Origin: a bacterium 210917-SL.2.15
GTDB taxonomy: Bacteria; Bacillota; Clostridia; Oscillospirales; Oscillospiraceae
Assembly (NCBI GenBank): GCA_020555605.1
Contig: JAJCJC010000007.1
Span: 27,344-91,343 of the forward strand
Direction: 5' to 3'
DNA length: 64,000 nt
Part shown: positions 14,801-23,397 of the stretch, piece after piece
Layout of the letters: the number at the start of each line of letters is the position of its first letter
Numbering within the stretch: the first letter of the stretch is position 1
Made by a program: the position numbers and the translations under genes
The notes under the pieces: model-generated
Databases searched by the model: none
What the model was told of the DNA's origin: nothing
Seen by the model: the letters and a program-made list of their open reading frames with translations, nothing else

Positions 14801-17800
14801 GTCGCAGATGGCCACACCGATGGCAGGATACTCCCACTCATCGATCATAAACTGACTGCCCAGCTCTCCACAGAGGGAGCAGCTCTTTTCCCGTCCGATT
14901 CCGAAAATGCCGGTGATGGCCACATGATCATCTGACCAACAGGTAGGCTCATCGCAGGGATAGCAGGTGTTCACCGGAATGCCGCCGTTGTGCTGCTTCA
15001 TCAGCCAGATGTAAGCGGCAGGCAGCTTGTAGCCCAGTTCCTCCTCCACGCTGGCAATCAGCTCATCGGAAGGCGGATCACTGACATATTCTTTCAGTGC
15101 ATACCAATTATCATCCCAGAAGTTGGTGAGGTCGAAACCCTCAAATGGGGTATCACCGGGCACGAATTTTGCCTTCTTCTTCCGGCTGCGCTGGCGTTTC
15201 CGAATCTCCGCCTTACACTCCCGAATTACCGACGGGGCATTTTCGTCTTCTGGGTCCAGTTCTGCCCAACGCTGGGCGTAGGGAATGGCCTTTTCCTCCT
15301 GGCCGTAGAGATACTGATAGCCATAGGCCATCCGCATATTCCACTCCGCCTTGTCCTGGCCTTCCTCCCGGACGGACTCCAGCACCTCAATGGCCCTCAG
15401 AAGGGCTTTGTCTCCCTTGGATTTCAAAGTACCTTCGTCATGGTCCCCGATGATGGCGTAGTTCTCTAGTGCACGGGCCAGGGCGTAGGCGGTGCGGTAG
15501 TTCCTCCAGTTCTCCGGGATGGCATTCAGTGCCTGGATACAGCGGGTGTACTCGTCTTCGTCGTTCCACTGCTCCAGCTGAGCGAAGAATGCTTCGGCGT
15601 TCTGTTGGGTGTAAGGAATATAGTCCATGCCCGTCAGCGTTTCGTCCAACTCGTCATCCTGATTCTCAGTTTCTGTCCCATCATCTTGTTGCTTTAGGGA
15701 TACAGAACCGGCTTCACGGCGGAAGGTGTGGAAGATGGCCCATGGGATGTCCGTGCCTTCAAAGAACTCTTTCGCCATGTTCAGCGCCTCTTGGATGTCC
15801 CAGGCGATGAAGTCCACATAGCCACAGTAGAGGCCGGTAGCCCCGCCGGTGAGAGTGAGCACTTCCGAACCATCCCCGCCGGTGAGCACTTCCTCCAGTT
15901 TGTCCCGGAAGTCGAAAATTTTCTGACTGCCTTCCTCCTCCCGCAGGGTATCCAGGGGATAGCAGAAGAAGCCCGCCACCGCGCCGTCGGCATGGAGATC
16001 GTCCATAAAATCATTGTCGGCATTCAGATAGCCGTTGATGAGCGGCACACAGCAGGTGGAACCGGCCATTACATCCAGCCGCCAATCGGCGTCCGGGTCC
16101 TGTTTGGGTTCCATTTTGTAACCAAGGTAGCTCTCCAGATAGGCTTCCGGGTCGGTGGAGAGCTCCAGGCCCTGCTCCCGCAGTTTGTCGGGCAGCTGGG
16201 ACAGGAGGAAGGACGGCTCTGCCTTGGGTTCCTCCAGCACATCAAAGCTGTCTATGCATCTCATGTGGGAGATCTCGCCCAGCACTTGGTCGGTGAGGGT
16301 GGTGAGCATCCACCAGGCCCGGCCTTCCTCATCCCGGAGCATAGGCAGCAGCTTTTCACAGTAGGCGGAGATGGCGAAGCTGTTTTCACCCTGCTCCTCC
16401 AGCCAGATCTGCACATCATCCCCGGAGATGTCCCAGCCGTCCTCGGTGCGCAGGCCGATGTTCTGGAGGGGCTGACGGCCCACCAGGATGTTCCAGTGCT
16501 CCAGCACCTCCTTGGGGGCGTGCTTCTGGAAGTAGACCAGCTCAAACAGCTTGACCTTGTCACCCTCCGGGGTGAGGATCAGCTCATGCTTTTTGCCGTT
16601 GAAGCCCATCTCGAAAGAGATCTCATCAAAGACCAGATTCAGGGTTTCCTCCATTTGGGCCACGAGTTCGGCACCGCGGGTGTGATCTTTGTCCTCATCC
16701 ATCATCTGGCGCAATTCTGCTTCCATTTCCGCAAAGGTTTCCCACCAGTCCTCTGTCCGCTCCCGGAAGCACTCCCAGAACTGCGGCAGAGAAATACCCT
16801 TCTTGCACCGTTCGATAAACTCTTTGGTGTCATCGTCACCAGGGCGGACTTCCAATGCCTTTTCAAAATATCGCAGAGCCCGGCCCTCCTGATCCAGATA
16901 AAAGTAGGAGTAACCCATGCGGAAGTTCCAGTAATAATCGTCCTCGAAGTATTCCTCATGGGGCTTTAGCAGAGCGAGGGCCTTTTTGAGCATTTCTTTG
17001 CAAGTTGGCTTATGTGGGTCTGCCAGATTGTTATAGGCACGGGCTAACTCACTGTCCATCTCAGGGGTACGCTCCTCGGCGGGGATGGCCTCCAGCGCAT
17101 CAATAATTTTATGTTGTTTGCTCTCCTCATGCCACTTCTGGCACTGCTTCAAAATGTCCATATCAGGGTCCTCCTCGTCCTCATCCGGTTTCCAGTCTTT
17201 GATCTGCTGGAACACACCGTTCTCATCCCGCTCAAAGGCGCAGGGGGCGGGTGTGTTCAGCAGCGGGATAATGTCGGGATCGTCGTTGCAAATTGTGTTC
17301 AGCTTGTAAATCCCGGCGTTGTTGGGGTCGTCCATGTACGCCTCGCTCTCGTCACCAGCGGTGAAGCGCCAGCCACTGTCCCAGCCGCCGTCCGGCTCCT
17401 CCCTGTAGCAGTAGCCCACCTTGTAGCCCTCCACCGTGATACGGTTGGTGGCAATGCAGCCATCGGCACCCTTCCAGTCAGAGAGTAGAGGTTTCACATC
17501 CGCCGCTTTCACATGGTAGTCCCGGTTGCGGCCAGCGGCCTCGTACAGTTCCTTCCGCAGCGCCTCCACATCCCGAGCCATTTCGTGGATCTCCTCGTCG
17601 TCCATCATCTCACTGAGGTCATATTCCATCGGGTTCTGGGCAAAATCCGCGAGGGCCTTGTTCATGGCGTCGTGCTCCTCTGGCGTGGCAGTGATGCGGA
17701 TACGGCGGGCGGGGGTGTTGTACTCGTCCAGATCCTGAAGGTTTACACTGCCACTGACGCTGCACTCCAGCAGGATGGCGGCCAGGTCGGTGACCACATC

Positions 17801-18493
17801 AATGGCGAAGTGAAAGTCCATCTCAACACCATCGGAATGTGTAAACTCCAGGTACTCCACGGTTTGGCGAAAGTCCCAGTTCTGCTTGTCCAGACCAATC
17901 TTGGCAAATATCTCGCTGAGGGGGATCTCCTCTTTCTTCTGGTCTTCCAAAAATGCCACAAGGTTCAGACTGTCATCGGAACCGCCAATAAAGTTGCCCC
18001 AGTATTTTTTGATATACATTTGTCGTGCCTCCTGTTCTGAATCCAGTCGATCAATGAGCTGATTCAAGTGTTCCAACCACGCAGGAGCGATCTCACCGCT
18101 GTCCTCGTTCTTCCAAAGATCCACAATCTCACGGATGCCGTCCTCGTCCGGCACCTCGTTTTTGATGTCGGTGAGCTGCCGCAGCAGGAAAGCAAGGGCT
18201 TCTTTGGATGCTGTGAAACCGGTGACTTTATCCCATATAGCTTCTTCATGATCGTAGTCCAGTTTGCTGTTATCCTTCCATTGGAAATACAGCTCCGCCA
18301 GAGCCATCGCAGTATTGTCAAAGAGGAAGTCGATTTGTGAGAAGTCAGATCCCAGCATGACTTCCTCTTTCATCAGTTCGATCATCTCGCCCAGATCCAT
18401 TACCGGATGCTCCGGTACATATTCATTTTTGAGGATGTCCAGTACATCCAACCCTTCGTCACGCTCTAATGCTTTTATGCCCCATGCTCCCAT
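11822..18493 (-). CDS. Giant fused poly-immunity protein (2223 residues)
   Basis: Domains in order: DUF4259 (1-150, MGAWGIKALERDEGLDVLDI); unassigned (151-330); DUF2185/Imm33 (345-425, DSGWRFTAGDESEAYM); TPR (450-565); unassigned (570-930); second TPR (970-1098); SUKH/SMI1-KNR4 (1130-1280); acidic linker; DUF4261 (1310-1560); SUFU (1595-1790, DYYTLVTMGMGAHRMNVP); a module after SUFU (1815-1957); DUF4253 (1965-2223, NPWEIFAYLPFGNWNECP, ending WYFWWD). No signal or membrane segment, strongly acidic overall. The frame is open throughout with a strong GAGAGGTG before the ATG, so this is one intact chain rather than an error-joined set. Two TPR blocks resemble the N-terminus of the 671-residue protein at 28493, which suggests growth by fusing TPR-plus-immunity units. 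Confidence 0.85.
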   Translation of the reverse strand: MGAWGIKALERDEGLDVLDILKNEYVPEHPVMDLGEMIELMKEEVMLGSDFSQIDFLFDNTAMALAELYFQWKDNSKLDYDHEEAIWDKVTGFTASKEALAFLLRQLTDIKNEVPDEDGIREIVDLWKNEDSGEIAPAWLEHLNQLIDRLDSEQEARQMYIKKYWGNFIGGSDDSLNLVAFLEDQKKEEIPLSEIFAKIGLDKQNWDFRQTVEYLEFTHSDGVEMDFHFAIDVVTDLAAILLECSVSGSVNLQDLDEYNTPARRIRITATPEEHDAMNKALADFAQNPMEYDLSEMMDDEEIHEMARDVEALRKELYEAAGRNRDYHVKAADVKPLLSDWKGADGCIATNRITVEGYKVGYCYREEPDGGWDSGWRFTAGDESEAYMDDPNNAGIYKLNTICNDDPDIIPLLNTPAPCAFERDENGVFQQIKDWKPDEDEEDPDMDILKQCQKWHEESKQHKIIDALEAIPAEERTPEMDSELARAYNNLADPHKPTCKEMLKKALALLKPHEEYFEDDYYWNFRMGYSYFYLDQEGRALRYFEKALEVRPGDDDTKEFIERCKKGISLPQFWECFRERTEDWWETFAEMEAELRQMMDEDKDHTRGAELVAQMEETLNLVFDEISFEMGFNGKKHELILTPEGDKVKLFELVYFQKHAPKEVLEHWNILVGRQPLQNIGLRTEDGWDISGDDVQIWLEEQGENSFAISAYCEKLLPMLRDEEGRAWWMLTTLTDQVLGEISHMRCIDSFDVLEEPKAEPSFLLSQLPDKLREQGLELSTDPEAYLESYLGYKMEPKQDPDADWRLDVMAGSTCCVPLINGYLNADNDFMDDLHADGAVAGFFCYPLDTLREEEGSQKIFDFRDKLEEVLTGGDGSEVLTLTGGATGLYCGYVDFIAWDIQEALNMAKEFFEGTDIPWAIFHTFRREAGSVSLKQQDDGTETENQDDELDETLTGMDYIPYTQQNAEAFFAQLEQWNDEDEYTRCIQALNAIPENWRNYRTAYALARALENYAIIGDHDEGTLKSKGDKALLRAIEVLESVREEGQDKAEWNMRMAYGYQYLYGQEEKAIPYAQRWAELDPEDENAPSVIRECKAEIRKRQRSRKKKAKFVPGDTPFEGFDLTNFWDDNWYALKEYVSDPPSDELIASVEEELGYKLPAAYIWLMKQHNGGIPVNTCYPCDEPTCWSDDHVAITGIFGIGREKSCSLCGELGSQFMIDEWEYPAIGVAICDCPSAGHDMIFLDYRACGPQGEPAVVHVDQENDYKITHLADSFEEFIRGLEHESLYDPDEDAEDLEDDADEEETDHKGSFAGSVLLSKAEWDKEQLIRDLREEWGIVDEEPDEGDEDVENSDDAVVMRVGNMMLIVTLFHGHIPDNEAEINAENNYMWPEAVEVAKAHKAHIVVAVLSEEEKLLERGKLFTKAMAVCCKQKYATGVYTSGVVFEPRFYEGLADMLKKDELPIFNWVWFGLYRSEGGLNGYTYGMDVFGKEEMEVLNTDAEPEELRDFLASLASYVLACDVTLQDGETIGFSADDKHTITRSPGVSLPEEQMTLKIGYEPIKGDPEDDSCDHSDNDDKQDEEEFSNPEVYTEKEMEAVEGHIQQYFGEIENVFHELVSPDIHVDICMVPPTEERDYYTLVTMGMGAHRMNVPEELAEYKLERAELAIALPADWKLDQESMKDEKWYWPIRLLKVLARLPIASDTWLGFGHTMNNEEDFAENTKLCAAILTGPQSTEEGGEVCTLPGGEEVNFYQVIPLYRDELDYKMEHDADALLDKMNGISFVVTPTRQDAITRGTLSNDDFDGEMDDASYHLESIEEKELPIDPINAYNHMAIYLRWCMEHDLMGEEFLVEYGEVVEKVKADPASVDLREFIRDELDGCLFSVLFNQQGRAFAGYYYGEGDSPYYPADVDDNALRFFGPERYHSDEFQDEAYLFIPFDEDYYQAMAEVIEERFANWQGQDFDEDTLEPSEVAHAIMEYLDCECTYFPSMADDDPIMSAYSYAQRLGVREGFVPVLIQADDETLLECLVMNADSEHDADFYEFDLKTVTEYRKKALSAPVKDGKAILEELTGQRKEEAEDDDLDWDEEVLGEMEGGEPNDRFANYWNDDTGMTYPLILAKIPVKNPWEIFAYLPFGNWNECPDTPDLMAVAKYWFEQHGAIPAAMSHDELEFELPTPISKERAMEVAVEQYGFCPDLDQNEDGSIGSLADVLWQSTVWYFWWD

Positions 18494-18535
18494 GTCGGCA
18501 CCTCTCTTTCTTTATTTCGTATCAAGCTTCTATTG

Positions 18536-20173
18536 TCAATCATAGTTCTCCAACCGAATGATAGGCCGATAAAAGTCATAATCTCCGTTTAGTTCATTGT
18601 CCTCCTGCACTTCTGGCTTACAGTGGGGCGAAAAGGGTAGGAAACCGAGAAATGGGCCCAGCCCACCGCAGATATTGCATCCGCCGTCACCGCCGCAGGT
18701 GGTAAGCCTATCAGCCCACACCACTTCCCGCATATAGGGATCGTAGGCGATGGACAGGCCGAAGAAGTTGGGCTCCTCCATGTCATAGGGCCGGTTCTCA
18801 TCCTCATCCATGTTCTCAAACCAGTGCAGACGCATGGAGTAGTCTAACCCATCTCCCCATGGAAACAGGGTCCGACACCCGCCGCCACACAGGTAGGCCC
18901 ACTCGTCCGCCGTGGGCAGGGAGAAGCCCCTGTTTTCCAGCATGGCAAGAAGCGCATCGTAGTCTGTGTGGTTATAGATACAGATCTGAAAGCCCTTTTC
19001 CGTCCGCTCAATGCGGGCCGACTGATGCAAGGTAAGACTGCTGCTGTCACTCCAGGCAAAATCACGGAATTCCTTCAGCCAGTCAGGGTGGACAGTCAGT
19101 CTGGGATCATCCATTTTGACTGGCTCCCAGTTAATTTCCTCCAGCTCCCGGCCCACCAGCATGGGTTCAATGGCCGCCTGCCGAACAGGAGCCATGCTTT
19201 CCCGAATCATCTCCTCCGGGTCCCGCTCCATTTCCCATTCTCGGAACAGATACTCCAATTCCTCCCGGCTCTCCTGATTCAATCCCACGGCAAACTGCTC
19301 CCAGCCCAGGGTGACGGTATCGCCGGGGACAAAGACGAACTCCCGACCATCTTTCTTGAAGATGCCGGTGGTGCAGCTCTGGCCCCAGCGGTCAAAAGTA
19401 TGTAGACCGAGAAAGGTCATATCATAACGGGCAGCCAGGCTTTCCATCAGTGTCTGCTTCTCGGTTGTATCCATTTGATTGAATTGGGGACGGGACAGTT
19501 TTTCGTTCATAGTAAGTTCTCCTTCAATCCTTTTTGCGTGTTCCAGCAGATAGCGCCGGCCATCCTGCTTGGCCTGCTCCAAGTATTGAGGAAGCAGGTC
19601 GGAATGGATGGCATCCAGTGAGACCAGAACGGCGATCCGCTGGTATTCCTGTAATTCGAGGGAATAACAGTTCCGCTCCCAGAACAGCGGAGCGAACTGC
19701 TCCACACAGTCAGGACGCAGAGCGGGCATCGCCAAAAGCGCCCGACGGCTCACATATTCATTGGTGTCCTTTGCGAAGTCCAGGATCATGTCTTTGACTT
19801 CCTGGCTGCATGGACATTCCGGCAGATAGGCGGCAAACTGCCACTTGGCCTCATTCTCATTGGAGGCTGCGGCCCTGCGGCAGAGGCACTCAAACCATTT
19901 GGGATGGGAAGTGGTTTCCTGTATAAATCCCTCCGCTTCGTTGGCCCTGGCAATTAAATAGACCATCTCATCCAGCAGAATGCTGTCTGCCATTTCTGCA
20001 TTCATTTGGGTCAACACATGGCAAAAGGCATCAAATATATCATTCCACGCAGGGTAATCGATCTCCCACGCACCGCCAATCTCCTCGGTGGTTTTTCCGG
20101 GATAAGTGATTTCCTGCCACTGATGAAATTTTCCTGCCTGCTCCAGCAGGCACTCCCTGATGGCCTTTGCCAT
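18536..20173 (-). CDS. HEAT-like plus formylglycine-enzyme-like fusion protein
   Basis: A 545-residue frame. Residues 1-220 are helical repeats (CPCSQEVKDMILDFAKD, NEYVSRRALLAMPALRPD) of HEAT-like type. Residues 222-545 contain FVFVPGDTVTLGWEQF and SLPTADEWAYLCGGGCRTLF followed by PWGD, the look of an FGE-sulfatase (SUMF1-like) fold. Met222 (ATG 19510) has its own strong GAAGGAGAACTTACT, so a separate 324-residue protein may also be made from 18536-19510. This looks like two neighbouring genes merged by loss of a stop. The catalytic role is unknown and immunity is inferred from context. Confidence 0.6.
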   Translation of the reverse strand: MAKAIRECLLEQAGKFHQWQEITYPGKTTEEIGGAWEIDYPAWNDIFDAFCHVLTQMNAEMADSILLDEMVYLIARANEAEGFIQETTSHPKWFECLCRRAAASNENEAKWQFAAYLPECPCSQEVKDMILDFAKDTNEYVSRRALLAMPALRPDCVEQFAPLFWERNCYSLELQEYQRIAVLVSLDAIHSDLLPQYLEQAKQDGRRYLLEHAKRIEGELTMNEKLSRPQFNQMDTTEKQTLMESLAARYDMTFLGLHTFDRWGQSCTTGIFKKDGREFVFVPGDTVTLGWEQFAVGLNQESREELEYLFREWEMERDPEEMIRESMAPVRQAAIEPMLVGRELEEINWEPVKMDDPRLTVHPDWLKEFRDFAWSDSSSLTLHQSARIERTEKGFQICIYNHTDYDALLAMLENRGFSLPTADEWAYLCGGGCRTLFPWGDGLDYSMRLHWFENMDEDENRPYDMEEPNFFGLSIAYDPYMREVVWADRLTTCGGDGGCNICGGLGPFLGFLPFSPHCKPEVQEDNELNGDYDFYRPIIRLENYD

Positions 20174-20182
20174 ACGCTTACC

Positions 20183-20644
20183 TCACAATTCTTTGCACAG
20201 GTTTCCCAGTTCCAATGCCTGTTCCACAAGGTCCAGGAGCAGGCTGGAAAAATTCTCGGCAATCTCCTCCAGATCGGCATAGTCACAGTTATAGCCCCGG
20301 ACTCTGCCGCTTTCCAAGTCGATAAATACGATACTCCCGTCACCCAATCCTCCGATTGGAAAGGCGGGGCCGTGGTCATATTCGCTCATGTAATCCTCAT
20401 AAGCCTCTTGAAAAATCGGGTAGGCTTCTTCCAACTCTTTCAGTGTGAAGATCCACGGCTCCGCCAAATAGCAGCCGCCGAAGTTCAAAAGTAGCCAGCG
20501 GTACTCTGCGGGGATGGGAGTATACCTGTTTTCAAATCGTTTCACAGCATCCTCCGGTTCTGGGCAGGTACCCTTTGTGAAGGGGCTTACTTTATAAGCA
20601 GTTTGAATTTTACTGCGGTTTTTTTCCAAATTCATGTCATGCAT
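20183..20644 (-). CDS. SMI1/KNR4 (SUKH-1) immunity protein
   Basis: A 153-residue protein. VKRFENRYTPIPAEYRWLLL followed by NFGGCYL, then GLGDGSIVFIDLESGRVRGY and a helical tail are standard SUKH features (the E..E..LG..LP..Y..fL...NGG pattern, then the structural GD). SUKH proteins bind and neutralise nuclease toxins. The ATG at 20644 is favoured because GAGGGAAATACA precedes it. No signal peptide. Confidence 0.8.
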   Translation of the reverse strand: MHDMNLEKNRSKIQTAYKVSPFTKGTCPEPEDAVKRFENRYTPIPAEYRWLLLNFGGCYLAEPWIFTLKELEEAYPIFQEAYEDYMSEYDHGPAFPIGGLGDGSIVFIDLESGRVRGYNCDYADLEEIAENFSSLLLDLVEQALELGNLCKEL

Positions 20645-20654
20645 TGTATTTCCC

Positions 20655-21065
20655 TCACAGAGCATCCAGGTTTTCCTGTAAATCGCCCTGCATCAAGTGC
20701 TGGGCAATGGCTTGGTTCAGTGGCTTATGGGGGTGATAGGCTGCCTGCTCTACATCGTGCAGGCACTCCTCCATCAATGCCTCCGGAGAAATGCCCTCCC
20801 GTTTGCCATAAAGATGGCCGAAGGCATAGCACACGGACTTGAGAAAGCCGAAAATATAGTCATGATTTCCACGCATACCGGGTAGGTCGTTGAAGGAACC
20901 CATGCCTCCGTATGCCCGAAGGTGGTGGGCGACCTCACGGCGCTGGGTCCAATCCTCAATATCCCGTTCCAGCCAGTCGATCCAGTTTTGGAATTCTGGA
21001 TGGTCTGCCAGAAGGATGGAGCGCAGACAGGTCAGAGCTTCGGTATAAATATCTGTCTGTTTCAT
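20655..21065 (-). CDS. Conserved small protein of the immunity array
   Basis: A 136-residue helical protein (LRSILLADHPEFQNWIDWLE, HHLRAYGGMGSFNDLP, DYIFGFLKSVCYAFGHLY). The motif LRAYGGMGSFNDL is distinctive, but I cannot tie it to a named family with confidence. Its ATG overlaps the stop of the DUF6881 gene (TGATG), so it is coupled to it. Soluble, with no membrane segment. Confidence 0.55.
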   Translation of the reverse strand: MKQTDIYTEALTCLRSILLADHPEFQNWIDWLERDIEDWTQRREVAHHLRAYGGMGSFNDLPGMRGNHDYIFGFLKSVCYAFGHLYGKREGISPEALMEECLHDVEQAAYHPHKPLNQAIAQHLMQGDLQENLDAL

Positions 21066-21379
21066 CAGAACCCTCCTGATTCTTTTAATGCTCCATCATA
21101 AGTGTGGTTTTCCCAGATGGCCTCAAATTCCGCTTTCTCTATGACGCAGGCGTGGAATTCCTCGCCCCAGACATGGGTATTCAATTCCTCCATGGTGGGG
21201 ATGGGCGCGATTTCAATAGCTCCATCGTAAAGGTCGGGTATGTTGTGGGTGCGGCCATCTGCAAAGATGTCAATGGAGCGGAGAGCCAGCCGCTCATTTC
21301 CTGTATCCACTTCATAGAGGATCACCGACGGTTCTCCCTCCGGTGCGCCCTCCCAAAAGAGTTTGATGTACTCGATCAT
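21065..21379 (-). CDS. DUF6881-like protein
   Basis: A 104-residue protein: MIEYIKLFWEGAPEGEPSVI, YEVDTGNERLALRSIDIFAD, IAPIPTMEELN and KAEFEAIWE. This follows the MKYIKV.W......P...Y.E.D..R...R.ve.F.DG....P.P..EEI...I...EFE..W pattern of DUF6881 proteins, common singletons in immunity clusters. The start has GAGGGAAATGG. Cytoplasmic. Confidence 0.6.
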   Translation of the reverse strand: MIEYIKLFWEGAPEGEPSVILYEVDTGNERLALRSIDIFADGRTHNIPDLYDGAIEIAPIPTMEELNTHVWGEEFHACVIEKAEFEAIWENHTYDGALKESGGF

Positions 21380-21389
21380 TCCATTTCCC

Positions 21390-21653
21390 TCATTTGAACC
21401 AATGCCACCCCGTCATGGTGCCGGTTACTTCATCTATCTGTACCGCAATATCATAATTGCCGCGACAGCCCAGCAAAGCTGTAGGATGGTCGTTTTCCAG
21501 AATCAAATCATAAAACTCAACCGCTATGTCTTGGAATTCCTTCGGAATCTCCAGTGCAGAGAAGAAATCCACTGATTGAGCATTTTGGAAAAATTCAATG
21601 GCTGTTTTCTTGCATTTTACTATAATCCCTGTTTGAGCGGTCAACTCTTTCAT
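21390..21653 (-). CDS. Small hypothetical protein of the immunity array
   Basis: An 87-residue protein (MKELTAQTGIIVKCKKTAIE, FFSALEIPKEFQDIAVEFYD, ending TGTMTGWHWFK). No family recognised. Its ATG overlaps the TGA of the Imm51-like gene by 4 nt (ATGA), which indicates coupled translation. Confidence 0.5.
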   Translation of the reverse strand: MKELTAQTGIIVKCKKTAIEFFQNAQSVDFFSALEIPKEFQDIAVEFYDLILENDHPTALLGCRGNYDIAVQIDEVTGTMTGWHWFK

Positions 21654-22090
21654 GCTTTCGCAACCTCGCTCATGTTCAGATACATCCCCATCGTTTTTTC
21701 ATTGTCACAGGCCGCCCGGATCATTTTGGACAGCAGCATCAAATCATCGATGTATTGGGAGTACACGCAGAACACATCTTCGTCGGAGTCGAAGTGAAAC
21801 AGATCCACGCCGCTGTTGTTTTCCTCGAACTCCTGGATCACGCCCCGGGCAAGCCGCTCCCAGTCCTCGCTGCTGCCGATCAGTCCCAGCCGTCGGAATT
21901 CCTCTGTCCGGAATCCGTCACTGATTTTCAGCAGAAGGGAGATCGCATAGGGGTGGTGGGGAATGAGAAAGAATGGCGCGATCTGCTCCGGCTTCTCCCA
22001 AATTTTGAAGGGCGGGCGCGGGTCAGGTATCCAGGGCAAGATTTCCCATTCGTCCTCCGGTCGGTTTCCGTATTGGCAAAGGTCTTTCAT
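21650..22090 (-). CDS. Imm51-like immunity protein
   Basis: A 146-residue protein. GLIGSSEDWERLARGVIQEF, LFHFDSDEDVFCVYSQYIDD and a helical tail ending GMYLNMSEVAKA match the Imm51 outline (G..G.dW..la......l.fD.E.dmF.vYS.d...l..l). GGAGAACACT precedes the ATG. The cognate toxin is unknown. The assignment is by pattern recall. Confidence 0.55.
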   Translation of the reverse strand: MKDLCQYGNRPEDEWEILPWIPDPRPPFKIWEKPEQIAPFFLIPHHPYAISLLLKISDGFRTEEFRRLGLIGSSEDWERLARGVIQEFEENNSGVDLFHFDSDEDVFCVYSQYIDDLMLLSKMIRAACDNEKTMGMYLNMSEVAKA

Positions 22091-22117
22091 AGTGTTCTCC
22101 TTTGTTCTGTCATATTT

Positions 22118-23065
22118 TTAATCCTGCTCTCGATAACTGGCTTCAATGTCAATGAACCGCACATACACGGCGCAGACTTCGCCCTTTGCATCATAGCCTA
22201 AGTAGACGGGATAGTAACCGTCACCCCAGCCAGAGGAGAAGATGGGCAGGTTGCAGTCCGTGTCCGGCACTGTCCAGTTGAGCCAGTCGCCGCAGTCTCC
22301 CTGATATTTGGGGTGGGCTTTGGCGTTTTCCTCCAGGAGATCGCAGAACAGGTCGTTGTAGGGGTCGATGTCCGGGTCTTCTTCCAAACGCTTGGCCCAG
22401 TAGGTCCTGAAGGCCGCCTGGGTCTGGATGTCCGCAATACAGCCCATTCCGGCGTCTACGCCGAAACCGAAGTAGTCGTCATCTCCCAGCGCCGCGTCCA
22501 GATTCTCGTTGCCCACCATGCCCAGTTCATAGCGGACAGGCTTTTCCCGGCTGACCTCCACCTTGACGCAGGCGTAGCGGTCGCCGTATTGTTCGCTGGG
22601 CACCACGCAGATTTTCACGGGATAAGTTCCGGCGGGGATCGTTTGAAGGAAGGGCAGAGTGTCCTCCAGCTCCACCAGCGGATCACAGGCGAAGATCTGC
22701 CCGGTAGGGAAATGGACGGCACCGATGTCCAGTACATCCACCGCCATGTTCCCAATCACTTTCTCTGTGAAATGGGCCTCTAAGTCATCTTTACAGGTCA
22801 GTCTATCCTTGATTGCTTCGTATTTGTTCAGCCATTCAGTTGTAGGCATATCAGTTTCCTCCTGTTGATTCAGTTTCTTGATGTACACACTCTTTGAGCC
22901 GTCCCAGTAGCAGTTCACACACCGGCCATCCTGAAAATGATGGTCACAATTCGGGTAGCCATAGAGAATATGGGCACATTCCGGGCACAGCCCCATCATC
23001 TGTGAGGAGCCTTTGAAAAACAGGCTGCCGCACTCATCACAAAGGGCCAGTTCTTTTTCTGCCAT
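22118..23065 (-). CDS. DUF4241 protein with N-terminal zinc ribbon
   Basis: A 315-residue protein. Residues 1-55 carry CxxC pairs (LCDECGS, LCPECAH, CDHHF, CVNC), likely a zinc ribbon. Residues ~80-315 are DUF4241: AVHFPTGQIFACDPLVELED, PAGTYPVKICVV, FGVDAGMGCIAD, and near the end IFSSGWGDGYYPVYLGYDAK. DUF4241 is a frequent immunity-locus family. The zinc ribbon is an unusual addition. The start is taken as ATG 23065, although an in-frame GTG at 23074 overlaps the upstream stop. Confidence 0.8.
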   Translation of the reverse strand: MAEKELALCDECGSLFFKGSSQMMGLCPECAHILYGYPNCDHHFQDGRCVNCYWDGSKSVYIKKLNQQEETDMPTTEWLNKYEAIKDRLTCKDDLEAHFTEKVIGNMAVDVLDIGAVHFPTGQIFACDPLVELEDTLPFLQTIPAGTYPVKICVVPSEQYGDRYACVKVEVSREKPVRYELGMVGNENLDAALGDDDYFGFGVDAGMGCIADIQTQAAFRTYWAKRLEEDPDIDPYNDLFCDLLEENAKAHPKYQGDCGDWLNWTVPDTDCNLPIFSSGWGDGYYPVYLGYDAKGEVCAVYVRFIDIEASYREQD

Positions 23066-23070
23066 AGGGC

Positions 23071-23397
23071 TCACCAGTCCCGTTCCCGGATGGCCTCCTC
23101 GGTGTCAATAGGAATGTTGAACCACTCCAGAATGTAGGCCACGGTTGCCGCGATACATTCCCGTGCCACCGTTTCGATCTCGCTGTCGTGCTCGTCAAAC
23201 TCCTCCTGGAGATCATTGATGCCGCAGACCGCCTCGTCCAGCGTTTCCTGCACCACTTCGGTATCGGTTTCGCCGTTCTCCAGCAGGTCGATGACCTTCT
23301 GAAGCTCGTCCTTTACCTTGTCCACCAGAAAAGTGGGATAGTAATTGTCCTGATACATCTCGTCCAGCAGTTTGTAATTCGGGTCAAATGCTTTCAT
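23071..23397 (-). CDS. DUF5713 protein
   Basis: A 108-residue helical acidic protein with the full DUF5713 pattern: LLDEMYQDNYYPTFLVDKVK, INDLQEEFDEHDSEIETVAR and the terminal RERDW. DUF5713 members sit in many Firmicutes immunity loci. Its start overlaps the upstream gene's 3' end by 14 nt, and its stop overlaps a potential GTG start of the DUF4241 gene. Confidence 0.8.
   Translation of the reverse strand: MKAFDPNYKLLDEMYQDNYYPTFLVDKVKDELQKVIDLLENGETDTEVVQETLDEAVCGINDLQEEFDEHDSEIETVARECIAATVAYILEWFNIPIDTEEAIRERDW

Noticed and set aside
15728..16969. 413-codon open frame on the plus strand, and the 338-codon frame at 12968-13984
   Set aside because: Both lie opposite the 2223-residue protein. 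Their composition mirrors its acidic codons and neither has an initiation signal.
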